Position numbers and translations under genes: made by a program. From assembly GCA_903915565.1 (NCBI GenBank), contig CAIWTG010000134.1, positions 1 to 7,486 on the forward strand: 7,486 bases of DNA. The letters are read 5' to 3'. Numbering within the stretch: position 1 is the first letter of the stretch; every line of letters begins with the position of its first letter. Of the stretch, positions 1 through 5,933 are shown one piece after another. The DNA comes from an uncultured Chloroflexota bacterium. Its GTDB lineage: Bacteria; Chloroflexota; Dehalococcoidia; Dehalococcoidales; RBG-16-60-22. The notes beneath the pieces were generated by a model. That model ran no database searches and was not told where the DNA came from. It saw only the letters and a program-made list of their open reading frames with translations.

Positions 1-1525
1 CATTCATCAGGTTAGACCCTGGCGAAAGCCTATAAACGTCTTTTAGCTGCTGATTACTTTTTACCTGCTGCCAGGCGAGGAAAATCTCGCGGTTTTCGGT
101 GTGAGTGAAATATTCGGGGTCGATTTCTTTTTGAAATTCGCGCAGTTCCGGGTACTGCAATAACAAAGTCAAACAGTATTCCTCGCGGGACGAGGAGGTT
201 ATGGCGCGGGGCGCAGCGATAGTCCTGGAAACAGTTTTGCCCCTGACCGGCGAGGGCTTGAGGCGGGTGAGGGAGGCTTTGATAGTGTTCATATCCACCT
301 TAACCAAGGCGGCGAGCTTTTGGAGGTAATGCGCCTGGCGGATAGGGTCGGTTATAGCGGCAATAACGGGGAGGAGTCTATCTACAGAAGCGCTTTTATC
401 CCGCGCGGTGGAGAGGTCAAAGTTAGCGATGGTCTTTTCAAAGAGGAAATCAACGAGGGGTTTGGCGTTTTTAACCAAAGCTTCCCAGACAGTAATATCT
501 TCACGAATGACTTCGTCGGGGTCTTTGCCGGGAGGCAATAAAATAACGCGCATCTCGGCGTTGAGGATATTTTCGTAACTAACGGTGCGCAGCATGGCTT
601 CTTCGCCGGCGGCGTCGGCGTCCAGCGAGAGGATAAGGTTTTTACTCAACTTTTTTAAAATATTCACCTGCGTTTCAGTTATCGCCGTGCCCATGGAAGC
701 GATGGCATTAGTAACGCCGCACTGGTGCGCCATGATAACGTCCATGTAGCCTTCCATGATGACGGCAAAGTCCAGCTTCCTGATAGACGCGGCGGCGCGG
801 TCAATGCCGTAGAGCGTTGAGCTTTTATCAAAGGTGGGGGATTGGGGTGAATTTTTATACTTGGGCTCGGAGTTATCCAGAACCCTGGCGCCGAAGCCCG
901 TCACCCGCCCTTTAACGTCGCGGATGGGAATCATCACCTTGCCGCGAAAGCGGTCGGAGGTCTTGTGCCTTTCATCCTCGTAAAGCAACCCAGCAGTCAG
1001 CAGAGTCTTTTCGTCGTGGCTTTTTTCCAGCAGATAAAGCTTCAGGGCGTCGTAAGAATCCAGGCTGTAACCGAGCTGGAAATCAGAGATGGTCTGGGGG
1101 TTAAAACCGCGCGATTCGAGATAGGTTTTGGCTTTGGCGGCCGCGGGTGAGTTGAGGAGGAGGTTGTTGTAATAAAGCGAAGCGGCTTCGTTGGCGGAGA
1201 AGAAGGGCTCTTTTTCTTCCTGATGGCTTTCGCCGGTATAATGCGCGGGCAAGGTAATGCCGGCGCGAGCGGCAAGGAGCCTCAAAACCTCCCCGAATTC
1301 CAGTCCTTCTTTTTTCATGACAAAAGCAAAAACGTCGCCGCCGGTGTTGCAGGCGCCAAAGCAGTGCCAGGTCTGCTGTTCCGGGTAAACGAAGAAGGAG
1401 GGGTGCTTTTCCGAGTGGAAGGGACAAAGCGCCGTCAGGTTGCGCCCGGCTTTTTTTAAAGTGGCGTACTGGCCGATGACCTCGGCGATATCCAGCTTTT
1501 GTTTTACTTCGTCAATAACGCTCAT
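1..1525 (-). CDS. dnaG: DNA primase DnaG (partial; C-terminus lies off the left edge)
   Basis: Primase makes the RNA primers for chromosome replication, working with the DnaB helicase at the fork. The frame is open from ATG at 1525 to the window edge: 508 residues, no stop, of a family usually near 600. Seen in order: an N-terminal zinc-binding domain (about 1-100) with ligands C34, H37, C55 and C59 in CPFH...HCFGAC; the catalytic core with DRFRGKVMIPI (191-201) and GFGAR...EPKYKNSP (210-227); the Toprim acidic residues in MEGYMDV (E258) and LDADAAG (D302, D304); PPGKDPDE soon after; a Ser/Thr/Arg/Pro-rich linker (about 425-447); and the start of the helicase-binding domain from about residue 448. 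The zinc site is CX3C, one residue longer than the usual CX2C. No clear Shine-Dalgarno sequence precedes the ATG, but the protein begins like the family (SVIDEVKQKLDIAEVIGQY), so the start is well supported. Confidence 0.97.
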   Translation of the reverse strand, partial: MSVIDEVKQKLDIAEVIGQYATLKKAGRNLTALCPFHSEKHPSFFVYPEQQTWHCFGACNTGGDVFAFVMKKEGLEFGEVLRLLAARAGITLPAHYTGESHQEEKEPFFSANEAASLYYNNLLLNSPAAAKAKTYLESRGFNPQTISDFQLGYSLDSYDALKLYLLEKSHDEKTLLTAGLLYEDERHKTSDRFRGKVMIPIRDVKGRVTGFGARVLDNSEPKYKNSPQSPTFDKSSTLYGIDRAAASIRKLDFAVIMEGYMDVIMAHQCGVTNAIASMGTAITETQVNILKKLSKNLILSLDADAAGEEAMLRTVSYENILNAEMRVILLPPGKDPDEVIREDITVWEALVKNAKPLVDFLFEKTIANFDLSTARDKSASVDRLLPVIAAITDPIRQAHYLQKLAALVKVDMNTIKASLTRLKPSPVRGKTVSRTIAAPRAITSSSREEYCLTLLLQYPELREFQKEIDPEYFTHTENREIFLAWQQVKSNQQLKDVYRLSPGSNLMN

Positions 1526-1578
1526 AGTTTTAAAGACAACTATATATTATATAACTTTTGTTGGGGGTGATGGTGTTT

Positions 1579-1608
1579 TATATACCACTTATTTGAGGAT
1601 AAAGTCAA
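1579..1608 (-). promoter_or_regulatory. Candidate sigma-70 promoter for dnaG
   Basis: Read on the minus strand, TTGACT (1608-1603) is followed after 18 bp by TATATA (1584-1579). TGG directly before the latter gives an extended -10. Transcription would begin near 1572, about 47 nt ahead of the dnaG start. A second TATAAT lies at 1551-1546 but has no -35 partner. The site lies just beyond the palindromic element, so dnaG need not depend on read-through from cysM. Inferred from consensus match only. Confidence 0.45.
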
Positions 1609-1626
1609 TAGGTCTGACAAAAAATA

Positions 1627-1757
1627 CTCACCCCCTTTAGTCCCCCTCTCAAATACAACTATAGTAAAATTGGATTTCCTTTTGTTTGAGAGGGGGAGGA
1701 TAAGGAGAGGGGGCTGCGCCCCCTCTCGCAATACACTCCCCTCTTTAGGGGAAAACA
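1627..1757. repeat. Palindromic G-run/C-run intergenic element
   Basis: About 130 bp built from four blocks of the GAGAGGGGG / CCCCCTCTC type. Two perfect inverted repeats are present: a 13-bp pair (1641-1653 with 1685-1697, 31-nt AT-rich loop) and a 10-bp pair (1705-1714 with 1718-1727, 3-nt loop). A short CCCCT/AGGGG hairpin follows (1738-1742 with 1747-1751). The blocks can also pair across, so the 13-bp and 10-bp hairpins compete with alternative folds. The base run is very unlike the neighbouring genes. It resembles a dispersed palindromic element (REP/MITE-like) but has no transposase and no clear target duplication; copy number cannot be judged from one window. A six-base T run on the minus strand (1624-1619) lies 16 nt beyond the larger hairpin, too far for a standard intrinsic terminator. 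Confidence 0.75.
1705..1727. repeat. Perfect 10-bp hairpin with 3-nt loop
   Basis: GAGAGGGGGC and GCCCCCTCTC flank a TGC loop. It is the most stable stem visible in the window. On neither strand is it followed by a T tract, so it is a structured repeat rather than an obvious terminator. It may still block exonucleases at the 3' end of the glyA-cysM message; that is inference. Confidence 0.8.
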
Positions 1758-1810
1758 TCACCTTAAAAAGGCTTGGTAACAATTTAGGGCTAGGAGATTA
1801 AAGTTAAACT

Positions 1811-2734
1811 CTACGGCGGGCACTTGGCGCAGATGGAACGGAAGAGGGTGGTGCTTAAATAGCGGTCGCCGCGGTCGGGCAGGATAACGACGATGTTGCC
1901 TTTTTTCATCTTTTTGGCGACCTGCAAAGCGCCGGCGACGGCGGCGCCGCTGGACATGCCGGTGAAAAGGCCTTCCCGTACGGCTAGAAGCCGCGCTGTC
2001 TCAAAAGCGTCGCCGTCTTCAACGGTTAACTTTTCGTCCATGGCTTTGGGGTCGTAGATGCCGGGGATGACGCTTTCCTTCATGTTTTTCAATCCCTGAA
2101 TGGTATGTCCAAGGGTCGGCTCAACACCGACGATTTTGATGCTCTTCACTTTTTCTTTTAGATATCGCGCGGTACCGATAAGCGTGCCGGTGGTGCCCAT
2201 GGCGCAGACAAAAACATCTATTTTGCCGTCCATCTGTTTAAAGATTTCCGGCCCGGTGGTTTCATAATGGGAGAGGACGTTATTGGGGTTATCGAACTGG
2301 TTGGGCATATAATATTTACCCGGTTCGGCTTTTAAAGCCTCGTGGGCGCGGCGGATAGCGCCATCGGTGGATTCTTTAGCGGGGGTGGCGACGACCTCGG
2401 CGCCGAAAGCCTGTAAAATAAGCTGTCTTTCCACGCTGACGCATTCCGGCATGAAGAGTTTGACTTTATAGCCCTTGGCGGCGCCAATCATGGCGATGGC
2501 GATGCCCGTGTTACCGGAGGTAGGTTCGATGATGATTTTATCTTTAGTCAGCTCGCCGGATGCCTCGGCTTTAGTAATCATATAGAAAGCGGGGCGGTCT
2601 TTCACCGAGCCGCCGGGGTTATTGCCTTCCAGCTTGGCGTAGATTTTAACATCGGTACTGCCGTTGAGGTTGGTTAACTGCACCAGCGGCGTGTTGCCAA
2701 TAGCTCCCAACACATTAGAATTGCCGTTTTTCAT
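1811..2734 (-). CDS. cysM: Cysteine synthase, CysM type (PLP-dependent)
   Basis: Cytosolic beta-replacement enzyme that forms L-cysteine from an activated serine (O-acetylserine, or O-phosphoserine in some CysM proteins) and a sulfur donor. The 307-residue length is normal. Visible features: GNNPGGSVKDR (37-47) with the PLP lysine K45, PTSGNTG (71-77) for the substrate carboxylate, GTTGT (180-184) for the PLP phosphate, and a late GDRYLSTTLF. GNNP.GSVKDR and SGNTGIAIAMI are closer to CysM than to CysK. The donor and acceptor cannot be fixed from sequence. The protein ends in SICAKCPP, a CxxC four residues from its end, which is not part of the core fold. The start is ATG with a weak AGGT upstream. 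It lies 41 bp behind glyA on the same strand, so the two are probably cotranscribed. A cystathionine beta-synthase role is less likely: no CBS or heme domain is present. Confidence 0.93.
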   Translation of the reverse strand: MKNGNSNVLGAIGNTPLVQLTNLNGSTDVKIYAKLEGNNPGGSVKDRPAFYMITKAEASGELTKDKIIIEPTSGNTGIAIAMIGAAKGYKVKLFMPECVSVERQLILQAFGAEVVATPAKESTDGAIRRAHEALKAEPGKYYMPNQFDNPNNVLSHYETTGPEIFKQMDGKIDVFVCAMGTTGTLIGTARYLKEKVKSIKIVGVEPTLGHTIQGLKNMKESVIPGIYDPKAMDEKLTVEDGDAFETARLLAVREGLFTGMSSGAAVAGALQVAKKMKKGNIVVILPDRGDRYLSTTLFRSICAKCPP

Positions 2735-2775
2735 ATTTATCTACCTAATTTATTATAATAGCACGTAAGTACGGG

Positions 2776-4020
2776 TTAATCATCAATACCGGGGACGGGG
2801 AAGCGGCGGCAGATTTGCGCGACTTCCTGTTTAGCTTCCTCAATAACCTTTTCGTTATCTACATTTTTAATCACTTGCACAATCAGCGCGCCGATTTTCT
2901 TCATCTCTTCCGTGCCGAGGCCGCGAGTGGTGGCGGCGGGGGTACCAAAGCGCACACCGCTGGTTTTAAGAGGCGGGCGGCTATCAAAGGGTATGGCGTT
3001 GTGGTTGGCGATGATACCGGCGGCATCCAGGGCTTTTTCCACCTGGACGCCCGTTAAGCCCGTGGGCGTAAGGTCCACCAGCATAAGGTGGTTATCCGTA
3101 CCGCCGGAAACAAGGCGCATGCCCTGCTTTAAAAGCTCTGCGGCCAAGGTGCGGGCGTTTTCCAGCACCTTCTTCTGATATTCGACAAATGACGGCTGCA
3201 TGGCTTCGTGGAGGGTGACGGCTTTAGCGGCGACGGCGTGCATGTGAGCTTTGCCCTGCGCCTCGGGGAAGACGGCGGAATCAAGCTCTTTGGCTAGCTC
3301 TTTTTTACAGAGTATCAAGCCGCCGCTGGTGCCGCGCAGCGTCTTATGGGTGGTCATGGTAACGACGTCGGCATAGGGGACGGGGGAGGGGTGTAGCCCG
3401 GCCGCCACAATACCGGCGATGTGAGCCATATCCACCATGAATTTAGCTCCAACAGAATCCGCCAGTCGTTTAAAACGTTCAAAGTCTATAATGCGGGGAT
3501 AGGCGGAATAACCGGCCACTATCAATTTGGGGTGGCACTCTTTAGCCAGTTTTTCTATTTCCGTAAAGTCAATACGCTCTGTTTCACGGCTGACGTGATA
3601 GTGGACAAATTTATACGTCCGGCCGGAAAAGGTGATGGGCGAACCGTGGGTGAGGTGCCCGCCGTGCGGCAAATCCATCGCCATCACAACGTCGCCGTAG
3701 TTTATTAAAGTAAAATAAGCCGCCATATTTGCCTGTGAGCCGCTGTGGGGCTGGACATTGGCGTGTTCGGCTTTAAAAAGCTCTTTAGCGCGGTTGATGG
3801 CCAAATTTTCAATAACGTCCATATTGATACAGCCGCCGTACCAGCGTCGGCCGGGATAACCCTCGGCGTATTTATAGGTAAGGAAGGAACCCTGGGCTTC
3901 CAGAACAGCACGGCTGGCATAATTTTCCGAGGCGATGAGGTTGACGCTTTCCTTCTGGTGTTTTTTCTCGCACTCAATAGCGTCAAATATCTCGGGGTCG
4001 GACTGGCTTAAGAAACTCAT
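2776..4020 (-). CDS. glyA: Serine hydroxymethyltransferase GlyA
   Basis: PLP enzyme that converts serine and tetrahydrofolate to glycine and 5,10-methylenetetrahydrofolate, the main cytosolic one-carbon entry. The full 414 residues match the family length. Seen: NLIASENYAS (27-36), YKYAEGYPGRRWYGG (49-63), PHSGSQAN (91-98), DLPHGGHLTHGSP (116-128), VDMAHIAG (196-203) and the PLP lysine K226 in TTHKTLRG. Right after it comes TSGG instead of the usual PRGG, so an arginine present in most family members is Ser here (S232). The start is supported by GAGGAG (4035-4030) nine bases upstream and by a family-like N-terminus. It is the first gene of the probable glyA-cysM unit; both enzymes draw on the serine pool. 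Confidence 0.98.
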   Translation of the reverse strand: MSFLSQSDPEIFDAIECEKKHQKESVNLIASENYASRAVLEAQGSFLTYKYAEGYPGRRWYGGCINMDVIENLAINRAKELFKAEHANVQPHSGSQANMAAYFTLINYGDVVMAMDLPHGGHLTHGSPITFSGRTYKFVHYHVSRETERIDFTEIEKLAKECHPKLIVAGYSAYPRIIDFERFKRLADSVGAKFMVDMAHIAGIVAAGLHPSPVPYADVVTMTTHKTLRGTSGGLILCKKELAKELDSAVFPEAQGKAHMHAVAAKAVTLHEAMQPSFVEYQKKVLENARTLAAELLKQGMRLVSGGTDNHLMLVDLTPTGLTGVQVEKALDAAGIIANHNAIPFDSRPPLKTSGVRFGTPAATTRGLGTEEMKKIGALIVQVIKNVDNEKVIEEAKQEVAQICRRFPVPGIDD

Positions 4021-4029
4021 AGAAACACA

Positions 4030-4035
4030 CTCCTC
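4030..4035 (-). promoter_or_regulatory. Ribosome binding site of glyA
   Basis: GAGGAG on the minus strand with nine bases to the ATG at 4020. It is a clear Shine-Dalgarno site, unlike the upstream regions of dnaG and pyrG. Confidence 0.8.
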
Positions 4036-4059
4036 AAGGGAAATTGGGATACAGTAAAT

Positions 4060-4088
4060 AGTCTACACTGGCACTGCGGGGGTGTCAA
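4060..4088 (-). promoter_or_regulatory. Candidate sigma-70 promoter for glyA-cysM
   Basis: On the minus strand a consensus TTGACA (4088-4083) is followed after 17 bp by TAGACT (4065-4060, four of six consensus bases). Transcription would start near 4053, giving a leader of about 33 nt that contains the glyA Shine-Dalgarno. Its -35 box lies 55 bp from that of the divergent pyrG promoter. Confidence 0.55.
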
Positions 4089-4134
4089 TCAGAATTAGCT
4101 TGAACAAAATCAGCTTTTTATGCAGCATATATCG

Positions 4135-4148
4135 GTCAAGCCCTTGAC
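4135..4148. promoter_or_regulatory. 14-bp dyad overlapping the pyrG -35 box (possible operator)
   Basis: GTCAAG, a two-base centre, then CTTGAC: a perfect 6-bp inverted repeat. The right half covers five of the six bases of the -35 TTGACA, so a dimeric regulator bound here would compete with RNA polymerase. Part of the symmetry could be chance, because the -35 itself supplies half of it. Confidence 0.35.
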
Positions 4149-4172
4149 AAAGTTAAAACCCCTCCATATAAT
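4144..4172 (+). promoter_or_regulatory. Consensus sigma-70 promoter of the pyrG operon
   Basis: TTGACA (4144-4149), exactly 17 bp, then TATAAT (4167-4172): both hexamers and the spacer match the ideal. Transcription would start near 4178-4180, in GAAACCCCC. It is the only strong plus-strand promoter seen and would drive pyrG, the transaldolase gene and rho. Confidence 0.8.
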
Positions 4173-4178
4173 AAAAAG

Positions 4179-4282
4179 AAACCCCCACCTGTTTGACTTG
4201 TGTATTCCTGTTTGTTGATTCCAAGAAGTATTTCCCAGGAGATGGCTGGAGTAATTCCAGAGTTAATTTAGTTATTATAGTT
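4179..4282 (+). promoter_or_regulatory. pyrG leader (5' untranslated region, about 100 nt)
   Basis: The leader begins with a run of five C at about +4 to +8 and ends in an A/U-rich stretch with no Shine-Dalgarno site next to the ATG. CTGGA (4246-4250) can pair with TCCAG (4256-4260), or its first four bases with CCAG (4235-4238), but not both. pyrG in B. subtilis is controlled by CTP-sensitive initiation and leader attenuation, so control by CTP is plausible here; the stems are short and the idea is inference. The leader is open in the pyrG frame from a TTG at 4193, but this part is not PyrG-like. Confidence 0.4.
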
Positions 4283-5923
4283 ATGCCGAAGTATATCTTT
4301 GTAACCGGTGGCGTTTTGAGTTCCGTAGGGAAAGGCATCACCGTCGCTTCAATCGGCACGATATTGAAAAGTCGCGGGGTAACAGTGGCGGTGCAAAAGC
4401 TCGACCCGTACCTGAACGTAGACCCCGGCACGATGTCCCCCTACCAGCACGGCGAGGTATTCGTCACCAAGGACGGCGCGGAAACCGACCTCGACCTGGG
4501 GAATTACGAGCGTTTTATCGACATCGAGTGCACGCAGGATTCCAATACGACCTCAGGCCAGATATACAGCACCCTGATTACGCGGGAACGGCGGGGTGAC
4601 TTCCTCGGGGGGACGATACAGATAGTGCCGCATTTGACCGACGAAATAAAAAGTCGATTCAAGAAACTGGCGGAAAAATCGGGGGCGGAGGTAATTTTAA
4701 TTGAGGTGGGCGGCACGGTGGGCGACATCGAGGGTCAACCGTTCCTGGAAGCGATAAGGCAGATGAGGAACGACGTGGGCAAGAATAATGTGCTTTACAT
4801 TCATGTCACCTTCCTCCCCTACCTTAACTCCACGCAGGAGTTAAAGACCAAGCCCACCCAGCACAGCGTCAACGAACTACGGCGCATCGGTATCCAGCCG
4901 GACATCATCGCCTGCCGCAGCGACTATCCCATCGCAGAAAACCTGCGGGACAAGGTATCGCTCTTTTGCGACGTAGAAAAAAAGGCAGTGATTCCACTGG
5001 TCACAGTGAAGTCGATTTACGAAATCCCGCTCGTCCTGGAGGAATACGGTGTGGGGCAACTGATTATAGATAAACTCGGCATTACGGCTAAAACCACCGA
5101 TTTAAAACACTGGCGGGAACTCGTCGAGCGCATTAAGACGCCGCACGAGCCGGTGAGAATAGCGCTGGTGGGGAAATATGTCGAGCTGAATGACGCCTAC
5201 TACTCGGTACGGGAGGCGCTCTATCACGCGGCTCTTTTTAACAACCGGTCACTGGATTTGTTCTGGGTACATTCGGAAGACCTGGATAAATGCGGCGACC
5301 CCGATTCCTTACTGCGCACGGCGCAAGGAATAATCGTGCCGGGCGGGTTCGGGATAAGGGGCATCGAGGGGATGGTTAAAGCGGCGAAATACGCGCGGGA
5401 AAACAAAATACCTTACTTTGGGTTATGTTTGGGGCTGCATATCATGGTTATCGAGTTAGCGCGGCAGGTCTTCAAGAGCGACGAACCGAATTCAACCGAA
5501 TTTGTCCCGGAAACAAAATATCCGGTCATCGATTATATGCTGGAGCAGAAGAAACTCCAGACCAAGGGCGGCAACATGCGCCTGGGTAACTATCCCTGCC
5601 ATTTAGCCAAAGGCAGTCTGGCCTATAAGGCTTATAAGCAAACGGATATACTGGAAAGACACCGGCACCGCCTAGAGTTCAACGACAAATACCACGATGA
5701 ATTGCAGAAAGCCGGCATGGTATTCAGCGGTATTTGCCCGGATAACAACCTGGTGGAAATATGCGAGATGAAGAACCATCCGTGGATGCTGGGCTGCCAG
5801 TTCCATCCGGAATTTCTATCGCGTCCCCAACGGCCGCATCCGCTCTTCCGCGAGTTCATCGGCGTGGCGAAAGACGTCTTAAGAGAAGGCGCACAACCGC
5901 CGCTACCGCTCGCTGCCAAATAA
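4283..5923 (+). CDS. pyrG: CTP synthase (glutamine hydrolysing)
   Basis: Makes CTP from UTP with ATP and glutamine-derived ammonia, the last step of pyrimidine nucleotide synthesis; it works as a tetramer in the cytosol. The 546 residues fall into a synthetase domain (about 1-270, SSVGKG at 13-18 with K17, DLDLG at 69-73, EVGGTVGDIEGQPF) and a class I glutaminase domain (about 300-535, PGGFGIRG oxyanion loop, nucleophile C382 in GLCLG, triad H508 and E510 in CQFHPEF). The start is ATG at 4283 because MPKYIFVTGGVLSSVGKG is the conserved N-terminus; an upstream TTG would add 30 unrelated residues. Two oddities: residue 386, the Gln of the usual CLGMQ, is His here (codon CAT at 5438), and the C-terminal tail VLREGAQPPLPLAAK matches a translation of the repeat at 1681-1734. 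It is the first gene of the pyrG - transaldolase - rho unit. Confidence 0.98.
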   Translation: MPKYIFVTGGVLSSVGKGITVASIGTILKSRGVTVAVQKLDPYLNVDPGTMSPYQHGEVFVTKDGAETDLDLGNYERFIDIECTQDSNTTSGQIYSTLITRERRGDFLGGTIQIVPHLTDEIKSRFKKLAEKSGAEVILIEVGGTVGDIEGQPFLEAIRQMRNDVGKNNVLYIHVTFLPYLNSTQELKTKPTQHSVNELRRIGIQPDIIACRSDYPIAENLRDKVSLFCDVEKKAVIPLVTVKSIYEIPLVLEEYGVGQLIIDKLGITAKTTDLKHWRELVERIKTPHEPVRIALVGKYVELNDAYYSVREALYHAALFNNRSLDLFWVHSEDLDKCGDPDSLLRTAQGIIVPGGFGIRGIEGMVKAAKYARENKIPYFGLCLGLHIMVIELARQVFKSDEPNSTEFVPETKYPVIDYMLEQKKLQTKGGNMRLGNYPCHLAKGSLAYKAYKQTDILERHRHRLEFNDKYHDELQKAGMVFSGICPDNNLVEICEMKNHPWMLGCQFHPEFLSRPQRPHPLFREFIGVAKDVLREGAQPPLPLAAK

Positions 5924-5928
5924 GGAGG
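5924..5928 (+). promoter_or_regulatory. Ribosome binding site of the transaldolase gene
   Basis: GGAGG begins right after the pyrG stop codon and lies five bases before the ATG at 5934. This strong site in a 10-bp gap suggests coupled translation. Confidence 0.85.
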
Positions 5929-5933
5929 AAAAT

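Noticed and set aside
1101..1427. 108-residue minus-strand frame and several plus-strand frames (320-541, 965-1150, 1223-1459) under dnaG
   Set aside because: They are out of frame with the clear DnaG protein, whose zinc, core and Toprim motifs run unbroken across the same bases.
1619..1697. Intrinsic terminator for glyA-cysM
   Set aside because: The T run on the minus strand lies 16 nt past the stem, and the stronger 10-bp hairpin has no T run, so neither fits the standard form.
1540..1782. 80-residue open frame on the minus strand across the palindromic element
   Set aside because: It is a translation of the repeat and AT-rich flank, has no family resemblance except the repeat-derived REGAQPPL segment, and overlaps the likely dnaG promoter.
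2741..2780. Separate promoter for cysM (TATAAT at 2757-2752)
   Set aside because: No -35 partner at 16-18 bp, and the 41-bp gap after glyA fits cotranscription.
4021..4143. Riboswitch or T-box ahead of glyA
   Set aside because: The predicted leader is only about 33 nt and no conserved riboswitch core was recognised.
4193..4221. Second pyrG promoter with TTGACT at 4193-4198
   Set aside because: The hexamer at the right distance is TGATTC, a poor -10, and a perfect promoter lies just upstream.
4242..4271. Leader peptide MAGVIPELI in the pyrG leader
   Set aside because: AGGAG directly abuts the ATG with no spacing, and the peptide has no pattern of regulatory codons. It remains possible but unsupported.
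4193..4282. Longer PyrG starting at TTG 4193
   Set aside because: The extra 30 residues are not PyrG-like, and the family N-terminus begins at ATG 4283. The TTG would also lie only about 14 nt after the predicted transcription start.
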